Source: Streptomyces sp. NBC_00457 (GTDB taxonomy: Bacteria > Actinomycetota > Actinomycetes > Streptomycetales > Streptomycetaceae). Taken from it: a stretch of 64,000 bases of DNA. A model generated the notes under the pieces. It did not search any database, was not told the origin of the DNA, and saw only the letters and a list, made by a program, of their open reading frames with translations. Positions 25,150 through 33,147 of this stretch are shown here, piece by piece; position 1 is the first letter of the stretch, and each line of letters begins with the position of its first letter. The position numbers and the translations under genes were made by a program. The DNA lies in NCBI RefSeq assembly GCF_036014015.1, contig NZ_CP107905.1:3038001-3102000 (forward strand). Reading direction: 5' to 3'.

Positions 25150-25701
25150 TCACTGTCCTTCCCGGTCGGATACGACCGAAGCGTATCGATTCCCACCCGT
25201 CGCGCCGCCCACGGCGGTCTGACCGCTTGTGCTGCTCGTTCCGGTCACCGCGGCATGGCCGCCGGTGGATCCGAAGCCCCCTTCGGCCCGCGCCGACCCG
25301 GGAAGCTCCGCGACCTCCTGGAAGCGGACCCTCTCGACCTGCTGGACGACCAGTTGGGCAATCCGGTCGAAGCGCTCGAACCGCACGGCCTCGCGCGGGT
25401 CGAGATTCACCACGATCACCTTGATCTCTCCACGGTACCCGGCATCAACCGTCCCCGGGGCATTGACGAGGGCGACACCGCAGCGGGCGGCGAGACCGGA
25501 GCGCGGGTGCACGAAGGCCGCGTACCCCTCCGGGAGCGCGACAGACACCCCCGTGGGCAGCACGGCCCGCTCACCGGGCTCCAGTGCGCACGCCTCGGTG
25601 GTGCGCAGATCGGCTCCCGCGTCACCGGGGTGCGCGTACGACGGAAGCGGTACGTCCGGGTCGACGCGCCGGATCAGCACGTTCACGGGGTCACGGCTCA
25701 C
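25150..25701 (-). CDS. dut: deoxyuridine 5'-triphosphate nucleotidohydrolase (dUTPase)
   Basis: 183 residues, GTG start at 25701 overlapping the preceding stop (GTGA). All five trimeric dUTPase motifs are visible: HPGDAGADL (motif 1), PRSGLA (motif 2), GTVDAGYRGEIKV (motif 3, with the catalytic Asp), RFDRIAQLVV (motif 4) and EGGFGSTG (motif 5). It hydrolyses dUTP to dUMP and pyrophosphate, keeping uracil out of DNA and supplying dTMP synthesis. After motif 5 the chain carries an unusual 30-residue Ser/Thr/Gly-rich tail (GTSSTSGQTAVGG). Thymidine kinase, another dTMP-supply enzyme, is also in the window. Confidence 0.96.
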   Translation of the reverse strand: MSRDPVNVLIRRVDPDVPLPSYAHPGDAGADLRTTEACALEPGERAVLPTGVSVALPEGYAAFVHPRSGLAARCGVALVNAPGTVDAGYRGEIKVIVVNLDPREAVRFERFDRIAQLVVQQVERVRFQEVAELPGSARAEGGFGSTGGHAAVTGTSSTSGQTAVGGATGGNRYASVVSDREGQ

Positions 25702-26282
25702 GGATTCACCTCGAAGGCGCGGGCGCGCCTGATCTGGTCCGGGTCGTCCATGGCGGCCCGGATCTCCTCCGGGCGGCCGTTGTCGACGAAGTGATCGACC
25801 TTCACCTCGATGAAGAGCGCGTCGGCGCGGACGGCCACGGGTCCGTCGGGACCGTCGATGCGTCCGACGGCCGTCGAGTAGATCTTCCGTCCGGCCACCG
25901 CCACGACCTCGGCGGTCAGATGCAGTGTGGTGCCCACCGCCACCGGCGCGACGAAGTCCGTCTCCAGGCGGCCGGTCACGGCGATCGTCCGCAGCAGCCA
26001 GTTCAGCGAGCCGAGGGCCTCGTCGAGGGCGGACGCCAGCACGCCGCCGTGGGCGAGCCCCGGGGCGCCCTGGTGTGCGGTCCGCACGGTGAACTCGGCG
26101 GTGAGGGAGACACCTTCGCCCGCCCGCGCCTCCAGATGCAGTCCGTGAGCCTGCTCGCCGCCGCAGCCGAAGCACTGGCCGTAGTGCGCGCCGAGCAGTT
26201 CACCGGGCGCGGGAGCGTCGGGATGACGCACCGGCTTCCTGGCGTCGGCGGGGGGCTTGAGAACTGCGGACGAACCACTCAC
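25698..26282 (-). CDS. PaaI-family hotdog thioesterase
   Basis: About 194 residues from the GTG at 26282; the longer in-frame stretch upstream runs through the divergent DUF3093 gene and is rejected. The hotdog domain contains GLAHGGVLASALDEALGSL, with the HGG(V)xxxxxDE active-site pattern of acyl-CoA thioesterases, and FVAPVAVGTTLHLTAEV. An N-terminal CFGCG segment may bind a metal. Substrate unknown. It starts the operon with dut and DUF3710 and is divergent from the next gene by 58 nt. Confidence 0.86.
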   Translation of the reverse strand: MSGSSAVLKPPADARKPVRHPDAPAPGELLGAHYGQCFGCGGEQAHGLHLEARAGEGVSLTAEFTVRTAHQGAPGLAHGGVLASALDEALGSLNWLLRTIAVTGRLETDFVAPVAVGTTLHLTAEVVAVAGRKIYSTAVGRIDGPDGPVAVRADALFIEVKVDHFVDNGRPEEIRAAMDDPDQIRRARAFEVNP

Positions 26283-26340
26283 AGCCGCAGACCTTACCCG
26301 CGCGCCGACCTGATACCGACACCGTGCCAAGCTTGGCCGT

Positions 26341-26805
26341 ATGCAGCTCTCCGCCACCCCGTACGAAGAACGCCTGACCGCTCCCCGCTCCTGGTGGCTG
26401 ATCAGCTTCCTGGTCGGGGTCTCCATGGCGCTGATCCTGCTGCCGTTCGGCACGCTGCCGATGCTCGGCGGCCTGGCCGGGGGCACCGCCGCCGCGGCCG
26501 TCGTCGCCAGTTCGTACGGCTCGCCGCGCATCCGCGTCGTCGGCGGCTCGCTGATCGCGGGCGAGGCGAAGATCCCGGTGACGGCCCTGGGCGAGGCGGA
26601 GATCCTCGACCCGGAGGAGGCGCGCGCCTGGCGCACGTACAAGGCGGACACGCGCGCGTTCCTGCTGCTGCGCGCCTACATCCCGACCGCGCTGAAGGTC
26701 GAGGTCACCGACCCGGACGACCCGACGCCGTATCTGTACCTGTCGACGCGGGAGCCCGAGCGGCTGGCGGAGGCGCTGGAGGCCGCGCGGGCGGCGGCCG
26801 CCTAG
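26341..26805 (+). CDS. DUF3093 family membrane protein
   Basis: 154 residues: two hydrophobic segments at about 20-60 (WWLISFLVGVSMALILLPFG, MLGGLAGGTAAAAVVASSYG) followed by a soluble C-terminal domain (RIRVVGGSLIAGEAKIPVTA ... LYLSTREPERLAEAL). This is the actinobacterial DUF3093 layout; the C-terminal part looks like a PH-like fold. No ribosome site is apparent before the ATG (CCAAGCTTGGCCGT), so it may be translated from a leaderless mRNA. Confidence 0.85.
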   Translation: MQLSATPYEERLTAPRSWWLISFLVGVSMALILLPFGTLPMLGGLAGGTAAAAVVASSYGSPRIRVVGGSLIAGEAKIPVTALGEAEILDPEEARAWRTYKADTRAFLLLRAYIPTALKVEVTDPDDPTPYLYLSTREPERLAEALEAARAAAA

Positions 26806-26838
26806 GCAAGGATTCTGCCCGCCGGGCAAAGTTTCGGT

Positions 26839-27750
26839 TCAGTTCCCGAGTTCCTTGGGGATCTCGCCGATGCGCAGCGGATCCGCGGGAGTCTCCAGCG
26901 GTGGCAGCTCCGTCAGCGTCTCCCACGGCACCTGTGCCTTGCGCAGGTCCTTGCGGATGTGTTCGGCGAGCTTGCGGGTGTCTCTGCGGTTCATGACCGC
27001 CCCGACCGCGGCCCCGACCATGAACGGCATCAGGTTCGGCAGGTTGCGGACCATGCGCTTCATGATCTGCTGGCGCAGCTGGCGCTTCATCTGACCGTTC
27101 ATCGCCGCGCTGAACGTCGACGGCTTCGTCACGTCGACCCCGCGCTCTCCCGACCAGGAGTTGAGATACGCGGTGCTGCGCTGCTTGAGATTGCCGGGCG
27201 GGCGTACGCCGTAGACCTCGTGCAGCTCGGCGATCAGTTTCAGCTCGATGGCCGCGACGCCGGTGATCTCGGCGGCCAGTTCGGTCGGCATCGCGGGCGG
27301 TACCGGCAGCATGGCCGCCGCTCCGATGCCCGCGCCGACCGTGGACGTCGCGTTCGCCGCGCCCGTCACGAGCTTGTCCGCGAGTTGCTCGGGCCCGAGG
27401 CCCGGGAACTGCCGGCGCAGTGTCTCGAGGTCGCGTACGGGGATCCGCGGGGCGATCTCGATCAGCCGGTCGGCGAGGTACGCCAGGCCCGCCCGGGCCC
27501 GGCTGCCGCTCTTGCGGACGCCTTCCCTGGCCTTGTCCCGGAAGACCGCCGCACGTCGCCGTGCGACGGGTGCCGGAGCCTCCGTCGGGACCGGCACCGG
27601 GAGGTCGGCCCGGTCGGCCGGTTCGAGCGAGGCCGATCCGGAATCGGATGAGCCCCGCTCGTCGTCACGCGCGCCATGAGGACCGTCGAGCGGCCCTTCG
27701 TCCGCTCCCCGCGGGAAGCGGCGCTTCCAGGGAGGGGTCGAGCCAGTCAC
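26839..27750 (-). CDS. conserved hypothetical protein, EcsC-like core
   Basis: 303 residues, GTG start. Residues 1-85 are a charged, low-complexity lead. The core has Gly/Ala-rich hydrophobic stretches (TSTVGAGIGAAAMLPVPPAM) followed by ELAAEITGVAAIELKLIAEL and a late membrane-like segment NLMPFMVGAAVGAVMNRRDT. The arrangement resembles EcsC-family proteins, but this is by eye only. It is 13 nt downstream of the DUF4193 gene and probably forms an operon with it. Function unknown. Confidence 0.7.
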   Translation of the reverse strand: MTGSTPPWKRRFPRGADEGPLDGPHGARDDERGSSDSGSASLEPADRADLPVPVPTEAPAPVARRRAAVFRDKAREGVRKSGSRARAGLAYLADRLIEIAPRIPVRDLETLRRQFPGLGPEQLADKLVTGAANATSTVGAGIGAAAMLPVPPAMPTELAAEITGVAAIELKLIAELHEVYGVRPPGNLKQRSTAYLNSWSGERGVDVTKPSTFSAAMNGQMKRQLRQQIMKRMVRNLPNLMPFMVGAAVGAVMNRRDTRKLAEHIRKDLRKAQVPWETLTELPPLETPADPLRIGEIPKELGN

Positions 27751-27763
27751 GGCCGACCCGTCC

Positions 27764-28060
27764 TCAGTCGCAGTCGCGGCAGATCGGCTGGCCGTTCTTC
27801 TCCCGGGCCAGCTGGCTGCGGTGGTGCACCAGGAAGCAGCTCATGCAAGTGAACTCGTCCTGCTGCTTGGGCAGCACCCGGACGGCCAGCTCCTCGTTCG
27901 AGAGGTCCGCGCCGGGCAGCTCAAGACCTTCGGCGGCCTCGAACTCGTCGACGTCCACTGCGGAGGTCGACTTGTCGTTCCTACGGGCCTTGAGCTCTTC
28001 AAGGCTGTCCGAGTCGACGTCGTCGTCGGTCTTGCGTGGGGTGTCGTAATCCGTTGCCAT
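27764..28060 (-). CDS. DUF4193 family zinc-ribbon-like protein
   Basis: 98 residues from the ATG at 28060, preceded by GGGGGAGAG. An acidic N-terminal half (TDDDVDSDSLEELKARRNDK) leads to a C-terminal pair of CxxC motifs (CMSC and CRDC) that should bind one zinc. This is the highly conserved actinobacterial DUF4193 protein; a role with RNA polymerase or stress control has been suggested for small acidic zinc proteins but is not established here. Confidence 0.88.
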   Translation of the reverse strand: MATDYDTPRKTDDDVDSDSLEELKARRNDKSTSAVDVDEFEAAEGLELPGADLSNEELAVRVLPKQQDEFTCMSCFLVHHRSQLAREKNGQPICRDCD

Positions 28061-28295
28061 GTCGCTCTCCCCCTCTGGGTGTCTGTGGTGTCTCCAGCGC
28101 ACGTAACGCGTGAGAGGCCGGACTTGTGCCCGACCCGAGGCGGAGATTTTGCCTCACATCAAGGTCTGTTACTCAATCGACACCCAACCGGACTCCTCAC
28201 GAGTGATCGGCTTGGATGGCGATGCGGACCGTACACGGTCCCGATGCCGCACTTCAAAGGCGTCTCACCGTGTACTTCCCGTGATCAAGCTCCCC

Positions 28296-28320
28296 GAAAA
28301 CCGGGATTTTCCCGGCTTTC
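28296..28320 (-). terminator. probable terminator of cutRS
   Basis: Minus strand GAAAGCCGGG-AAAAT-CCCGGTTTTC, a 10-bp stem with one A-C mismatch followed by TTTTC. It lies about 135 nt past the cutS stop. Confidence 0.55.
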
Positions 28321-28367
28321 CGACAGGGTGCATGATCACTGAGAGTAGATGGCCGGAAAGTTGCCTT

Positions 28368-28381
28368 TGTGATCGATCACA
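28368..28381. promoter_or_regulatory. 14-bp perfect palindrome TGTGATCGATCACA
   Basis: Self-complementary sequence 24 nt upstream of the plus-strand ATG at 28405. It contains TGTGA and TCACA half-sites as in CRP/FNR operators, but with a 4-bp instead of 6-bp spacing. Likely a regulator site; owner unknown. Confidence 0.4.
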
Positions 28382-28404
28382 CAGGGAGACGCCAGGAGCG
28401 GTCC

Positions 28405-28683
28405 ATGAAAATTCCGCGCAAAGCGAACAACCCCGTGTGTGTCGCGGAATGGTCTCAGACGGGCAGGGTGACCCGCATCATGAGCCCTCCCCCCTCACGC
28501 GGTTGCGCCGTGATGTGCCCGCCGTGTGCCCGGGCCACGGACCGGGCGATGGACAGCCCGAGTCCGACGCCCTTGTCGCTGCCCGTGCGCTCGGTACGCA
28601 GCCGTCGGAACGGCTCGAAGAGATTGTCGATCTCGTACGCCGGGACCACCGGGCCGGTGTTCGTGACGACCAGGACCGCCTGA
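28405..28683 (+). CDS. possible small ORF, partly antisense to cutS
   Basis: ATG after AGGAGCGGTCC. The first 17 codons (MKIPRKANNPVCVAEWS) lie in intergenic DNA and look like a real N-terminus; the remaining 75 codons run antisense through the 3' end of cutS and read as Arg/Ser/Pro-rich shadow sequence. It may be a leader peptide, a truncated gene start, or chance. Confidence 0.25.
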   Translation: MKIPRKANNPVCVAEWSQTGRVTRIMSPPPSRGCAVMCPPCARATDRAMDSPSPTPLSLPVRSVRSRRNGSKRLSISYAGTTGPVFVTTRTA

Positions 28684-29687
28684 CCGTGCTGGACCTCGGT
28701 GCTGACCTCGACCCAGCCGCCCTCCGGGACGTTGTACCGCACGGCGTTCTGCACGAGGTTCAGCGCGATGCGCTCCAGCAGGACGCCGTTGCCCTGGACC
28801 ACCGCCGTTTTCTGCTCGCCCCGGATCCGCACGCCCTTGGCCTGCGCCTCGGCGTGCACCTGGTCGACGGCCTGCGAGGCGACCTCGGCGAGGTCCACCG
28901 GTTTGCGCTCGACGATCTGGTTGTCGCTCCGCGCGAGCAGCAGCAGGCCCTCCACGAGCTGCTCGCTGCGCTCGTTGGTGGCCAGCAGCGTCTTGCCCAG
29001 TTGCTGGAGCTCCACCGGTGCGCTCGGGTCGGACAGATGCACTTCGAGGAGCGTGCGGTTGATCGCGAGCGGGGTGCGCAGCTCGTGCGACGCGTTACCG
29101 ACGAAGCGCTGCTGAGCGGTGAAGGCTCTCTGCAGCCGCTCCAGCATGTCGTCGAAGGTGTCCGCCAGTTCCTTGATCTCGTCGTCCGGGCCGTCCAGCT
29201 CGATCCGGCGGGACAGGTCCGAACCCGCCACCGCGCGTGCCGTGCGCAGAATCCGGCCCAGCGGCGCCAGGACGCGGCCCGCCATGGCGTAGCCGAAGGC
29301 GAAGGCGATCACGGCCAGACCGAGCAGGGCCAGGAGGGAGCGGCTGAGGAGGTTGTCGAGGGCGTGCTGACGCTGTTCGTTGACGCAGGCGTTCATCGCC
29401 TCGTTGAACACGTCCGGCGTGGCGCTCGACGGCAGGTCACAGACATTGCTGGTGACCTGACCCTTAGTGATCTTGAAGGGCAGGTCGCTGCCGACGTTCA
29501 GTGCCTGGGCGGCGAGCAGGTAGATGATCGACAGCAGCAGGATGCCCGCGATCAGGAACATGCCGCCGTACAGCAGCGTGAGCCGTATCCGGATGGTCGG
29601 GCGCAGCCAGGGGAACGGGGCCTCCGGCCTGCGGGGGTCCCAGGTGGGCTTCGGGGGCGCCTGGGGAGGCGCCGGTGTGGCGGCCAC
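28455..29687 (-). CDS. cutS: CutS sensor histidine kinase
   Basis: 410 residues, GTG start 4 nt after the cutR stop. TM1 is about residues 33-61, TM2 about 114-138, followed by HAMP, then phospho-acceptor His201 (NASHELRTPLA), N-box NLVQNAVRYN and G2 GVGLGLSIA. The short extracellular loop holds exactly two cysteines, Cys83 and Cys101 (CDLPSSATPDVFNEAMNAC), a feature conserved in CutS and likely to form a redox-sensitive disulfide. CutRS is a conserved Streptomyces system first linked to copper metabolism and antibiotic control and later to envelope/secretion stress. Confidence 0.93.
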   Translation of the reverse strand: MAATPAPPQAPPKPTWDPRRPEAPFPWLRPTIRIRLTLLYGGMFLIAGILLLSIIYLLAAQALNVGSDLPFKITKGQVTSNVCDLPSSATPDVFNEAMNACVNEQRQHALDNLLSRSLLALLGLAVIAFAFGYAMAGRVLAPLGRILRTARAVAGSDLSRRIELDGPDDEIKELADTFDDMLERLQRAFTAQQRFVGNASHELRTPLAINRTLLEVHLSDPSAPVELQQLGKTLLATNERSEQLVEGLLLLARSDNQIVERKPVDLAEVASQAVDQVHAEAQAKGVRIRGEQKTAVVQGNGVLLERIALNLVQNAVRYNVPEGGWVEVSTEVQHGQAVLVVTNTGPVVPAYEIDNLFEPFRRLRTERTGSDKGVGLGLSIARSVARAHGGHITAQPREGGGLMMRVTLPV

Positions 29688-29691
29688 TGGA

Positions 29692-30345
29692 TCAGATCCG
29701 GTAACCGGAGCCGGGGACGGTGACGATGACGGGCGGCTCGCCCAGCTTGCGGCGCAGGGTCATCACGGTCACGCGCACGACGTTGGTGAACGGGTCCGTG
29801 TTCTCGTCCCAGGCCTTCTCCAGCAGCTGTTCCGCGGAGACGACCGCGCCCTCGCTGCGCATCAGCACCTCCAGGACGGCGAACTCCTTCGGCGCGAGCT
29901 GGACTTCCTTGCCGTCGCGGAAGACCTCGCGGCGGTTCGGGTCGAGCTTGATGCCGGCGCGCTCCAGGACGGGCGGCAGCGGCACGCTGGTGCGCCGGCC
30001 CAGGGCACGCACGCGTGCCGTCAGCTCGCTGAACGCAAAGGGCTTGGGGAGGTAGTCGTCGGCGCCGATCTCCAGGCCCTCGACCCGGTCGCTGACGTCG
30101 CCCGACGCCGTGAGCATCAGCACGCGTGTGGGCATGCCGAGTTCGACGATCTTGCGGCAGACGTCGTCGCCGTGCACCAGCGGGAGGTCACGGTCGAGGA
30201 CGACCACGTCGTAGTCGTTGACGCCGATGCGCTCCAGGGCGGCCGCACCGTCGTACACGACGTCGACGGCCATGGCCTCCCGGCGCAGTCCGGTGGCCAC
30301 CGCATCGGCGAGCAGTTGCTCGTCCTCGACGACGAGTACGCGCAC
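29692..30345 (-). CDS. cutR: CutR response regulator (OmpR family)
   Basis: 217 residues from the GTG at 30345, preceded by GGAAGGACAAG. The receiver has Glu8-Asp9, phospho-acceptor Asp51 (VVLDRDLP), Thr79 and Lys101; the OmpR winged helix runs about 125-217 (LAPKEFAVLEVLM, RVTVMTLRRKLG) and ends GSGYRI. The length and ending match CutR of S. lividans and S. coelicolor. First gene of the cutRS operon. Confidence 0.93.
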   Translation of the reverse strand: MRVLVVEDEQLLADAVATGLRREAMAVDVVYDGAAALERIGVNDYDVVVLDRDLPLVHGDDVCRKIVELGMPTRVLMLTASGDVSDRVEGLEIGADDYLPKPFAFSELTARVRALGRRTSVPLPPVLERAGIKLDPNRREVFRDGKEVQLAPKEFAVLEVLMRSEGAVVSAEQLLEKAWDENTDPFTNVVRVTVMTLRRKLGEPPVIVTVPGSGYRI

Positions 30346-30761
30346 GTCGCTTGTCCTTCCTGTGTCCACCCGCGTAGCGCCTCCAGGGCGCACGCGGGCA
30401 GGGTCTACGTGGGAGTGTTGGTCTCCATCCTGCCCTTTTCGGCCATAAGTCGGCGGTAAGGCGGGGAACCGGGGCCCTGGGGGAGCCTGCGGCAGCCGGG
30501 AATACGAGATTTTCTCCTCGGGTTGAGGTTTCCGTGGGAGGGAGCGCGGGGAGGACCGATTACACCCCGCGATCACGCTCTGCATGTACCGCAGCACCAT
30601 GTGGTACGCCGCAATCCGCTTTCCGCAGAGCGGGCGTGGGTGTCCGGCACCGTCGCCGCCCAGCCCGGGCTGCGCTGGGCATCCACAGGAGACGTGATCG
30701 CCCCTTCCGAACGGCACACCCCCGTGCCACCGACCCACGACCCAGGACGAGGGGGCGCAGC
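30346..30761. other. divergent intergenic region, 416 nt
   Basis: Upstream of cutR (minus) and of the small gene at 30762 (plus). An imperfect inverted repeat GTACC-N12-GGTAC lies near 30586-30607. I see no gene and no certain promoter. Frames here overlap antisense and lack ribosome sites. Confidence 0.45.
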
Positions 30762-30935
30762 ATGGACGCATTCACCGCAGGACTTCTGCAGCGCATAAGG
30801 GCGACCGAGTCCGACCTGACGCGGGCTCGTGACGAGGGCGACGACTTCCTCGTCGAGGTGGAGCAGGGCGAGCTCGACGACCTGCGCCGCCTGGCAGCCG
30901 AACACGGTGTGGAGGTCGGCGCCGCCAGCGTCTGA
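30762..30935 (+). CDS. small conserved Streptomyces protein, 57 residues
   Basis: ATG at 30762 follows GAGGGGGCGCAGC. The product (MDAFTAGLLQRIRATESDLT ... ending GVEVGAASV) is an acidic helical protein with RARDEGDDFLVEVEQGELDD. It ends 22 nt before a strong terminator, so it forms a monocistronic unit. No known domain; probably soluble. The clean ribosome site and terminator make it a real gene. Confidence 0.75.
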   Translation: MDAFTAGLLQRIRATESDLTRARDEGDDFLVEVEQGELDDLRRLAAEHGVEVGAASV

Positions 30936-30956
30936 TCCACCAGCACGCGCACGACG

Positions 30957-30989
30957 ACAGTCCCCGGCGAATCCAGCGCCGGGGACTGT
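30957..30989. terminator. bidirectional terminator
   Basis: Perfect 13-bp stem (ACAGTCCCCGGCG and complement) with loop AATCCAG, between the small gene at 30762 and the convergent inositol phosphatase gene. Confidence 0.85.
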
Positions 30990-31014
30990 TGTGTGTGGGG
31001 GGCGTGGTTCTTGG

Positions 31015-31830
31015 TCAGTCGTGCCAGGCGCCGAAGTCCTCCAGGAGGCGCTGAAGGGGCTCGAAGACGCCCGGTGTGGCCGCGACCGTCAGGGCGTACG
31101 ACGGGGGCTCTGCGGGCCGTCCGCCGGTCAGGGCGCCTGCTTCGCGGGCGATGAGGTCACCGGCGGCCAGGTCCCATGGGTGCAGGCCCCGCTCGTAGTA
31201 GCCGTCCAGGCGGCCCGCGGCCACGTCGCACAGGTCGACCGCGGCCGAGCCGCCGCGCCGGATGTCCCGCAGGAGCGGGATGAGTTTGTGTACGACGTCG
31301 GCCTGGTGGGCGCGGACTTCGGAGACGTAGTTGAAGCCGGTCGAGACCAGGGCCTGGTCGAGGGGCGGCGCCGGGCGGCAGGTCAGCTTCCGCTCACCGT
31401 CCCACGCGCCCGTGGCCCACGCTCCGCCGCCGCGTATCGCGTGGTACGTCTCACCGCGCATCGGCGCCGCGACGACACCGACGACTCGCTCGCCGTCCTG
31501 CTCGGCCGCGATGGAGACGGCCCAAGTGGGCAGTCCGTACAGGTAGTTGACGGTGCCGTCGAGCGGGTCGATCACCCAGCGGATGCCGCTCGAGCCCTCG
31601 ACGGAGGCGCCCTCCTCGCCGAGGAAGCCGTCGTCGGGGCGGCGGTCGGCGATCAGTCCGGTGATCAGCTTCTCGGCCGCGATGTCCATCTCGGTCACGA
31701 CGTCGATCGGGCTGGACTTGGTGGCGGCGACCGCGAGGTCGGCCGGGCGGCCGTCACGCAGCAGCTCGCCCGCCTGTCGGGCGGCCTCCTGGGCCAGGGC
31801 GAGCAGGTCCGAGTGCAGGGGGTCGGTCAC
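31015..31830 (-). CDS. inositol monophosphatase family protein
   Basis: 271 residues from the GTG at 31830 after AGGAGCGCC. The metal and substrate motifs of the family are present: GEEG (71-74), DPLDGT (88-93, with two metal-binding Asp) and HPWDLAAGDLI (Asp220). It removes phosphate from inositol-1-phosphate or a related sugar phosphate, for example in mycothiol precursor or phosphatidylinositol supply. It lies 8 nt downstream of the ferrochelatase gene. Confidence 0.92.
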   Translation of the reverse strand: MTDPLHSDLLALAQEAARQAGELLRDGRPADLAVAATKSSPIDVVTEMDIAAEKLITGLIADRRPDDGFLGEEGASVEGSSGIRWVIDPLDGTVNYLYGLPTWAVSIAAEQDGERVVGVVAAPMRGETYHAIRGGGAWATGAWDGERKLTCRPAPPLDQALVSTGFNYVSEVRAHQADVVHKLIPLLRDIRRGGSAAVDLCDVAAGRLDGYYERGLHPWDLAAGDLIAREAGALTGGRPAEPPSYALTVAATPGVFEPLQRLLEDFGAWHD

Positions 31831-31838
31831 GGCGCTCC

Positions 31839-32966
31839 TCACGCGTACGTGCTGTCGGCGCCCGCGGCGGCGGGACGGGGGGCACGGGCCGGGCAGCAGC
31901 CCGCCGGGCAGAGGTGGTGGCTCGGGCCCAGGGCGCCCAGGGCGCACGGTGTGACCTCCTGGCCGCGCTCGACGGCGGCCCGCTCCAGGACGAGGTCGCG
32001 GATCGCGGCGGCGAACCGCGGGTCGGCGCCGACGGTGGCGGAGCGGCGCAGCGGCAGCCCCAGCTCCTCGCCCTTCGCCTTGGCCTCCGTGTCGAGGTCG
32101 TACAGGACCTCCATGTGGTCGGAGACGAAACCGATGGGCGCCATGACGACCGCCGGGGCCCCGGCCGCGTGCCGCTCCTCGAGGTGGTCGCAGATGTCGG
32201 GCTCCAGCCACGGGATGTGCGGGGCTCCGGAGCGCGACTGGTACACCAGCTGCCAGGGGTGGTCGACGCCGGTGCGCTCGCGCACGGCGTCAGCGATCAA
32301 CTCCGCTACGTCCAGGTGCTGCTCGACGTAGGCGCCGCCGTCGCCGTGGTCCTCGACCGGGCCGGAGGTGTCCGCGGCGGCCGTCGGGATCGAGTGGGTG
32401 GTGAAGGCGATGTGCGCGCCGTCCCGGACGTCCTCGGGGAGGTCGGCCAGTGACCGGAGCACGCCGTCGATCATGGGCTCCAGGAAGCCGGGGTGGTTGA
32501 AGTAGTGCCGCAGCTTGTCGATCTTCGGCAGCTCCAGGCCCTCTTCCTGAAGCTGGGCGAGCGAGTCCGCGAGGTTCTCGCGGTACTGGCGGCAGCCCGA
32601 GTACGAGGCGTAGGCGCTGGTGGCGAGGACCAGGATGCGGCGGCGGCCGTCGGCGACCATCTCGCGCAGGGCGTCCGTCAGGTACGGCGCCCAGTTGCGG
32701 TTGCCCCAGTAGACCGGCAGGTCCACGCCGTGGTCGGCGAAGTCCTTGCGGAGGGCGTCGAGAAGGGCGCGGTTCTGGTCGTTGATCGGGCTGACCCCGC
32801 CGAACAGGAAGTAGTGCTGCCCGACTTCCTTGAGGCGTTCCTTGGGGATGCCGCGCCCTCGCGTCACGTTCTCCAGGAACGGAACCACGTCGTCCGGGCC
32901 CTCCGGGCCGCCGAACGAGAGCAGGAGGAGGGCGTCGTAGGGGGTGGCATCGAGCGCGTCTGGCAT
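31839..32966 (-). CDS. hemH: ferrochelatase (coproporphyrin ferrochelatase type)
   Basis: 375 residues. Begins [20 protein letters not shown], typical of ferrochelatase, and has the conserved catalytic His in TTHSIPTA and an acidic patch near [14 protein letters not shown]. Cys125 (SGCRQY) with a C-terminal Cys341, Cys353, Cys357/358 cluster ([18 protein letters not shown]) matches the [2Fe-2S] ligands of actinobacterial enzymes. In these bacteria the substrate is coproporphyrin III (CpfC), inserted with Fe(II) before decarboxylation to haem b. Co-transcribed with the inositol phosphatase gene. Confidence 0.94.
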   Translation of the reverse strand: MPDALDATPYDALLLLSFGGPEGPDDVVPFLENVTRGRGIPKERLKEVGQHYFLFGGVSPINDQNRALLDALRKDFADHGVDLPVYWGNRNWAPYLTDALREMVADGRRRILVLATSAYASYSGCRQYRENLADSLAQLQEEGLELPKIDKLRHYFNHPGFLEPMIDGVLRSLADLPEDVRDGAHIAFTTHSIPTAAADTSGPVEDHGDGGAYVEQHLDVAELIADAVRERTGVDHPWQLVYQSRSGAPHIPWLEPDICDHLEERHAAGAPAVVMAPIGFVSDHMEVLYDLDTEAKAKGEELGLPLRRSATVGADPRFAAAIRDLVLERAAVERGQEVTPCALGALGPSHHLCPAGCCPARAPRPAAAGADSTYA

Positions 32967-33147
32967 GACTCGATCCTGCCACCCGCTCCTGACAGCCGGG
33001 AAACGGCGGGGTGAGCAGTGCGGTCCCGGTGGTGCATGTGGGTGACACGGCTCGTAACCTGTATCAGCCCCCTTTACGCCTTACCTCAGCCCGCGCCGGG
33101 CCCGTGCCCGGCCGCGGGACACCCGCACCCGCCGTACCGGAGACCTC

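Larger units (their letters stand above)
28061..28454. other. intergenic region, 394 nt, between cutS and the DUF4193 gene
   Basis: Holds the DUF4193 promoter on the right-to-left strand, a terminator-like hairpin (28296-28320), a perfect palindrome (28368-28381) and a plus-strand ATG with a good ribosome site at 28405. The left part is less GC-rich than the surrounding genes. Confidence 0.6.
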
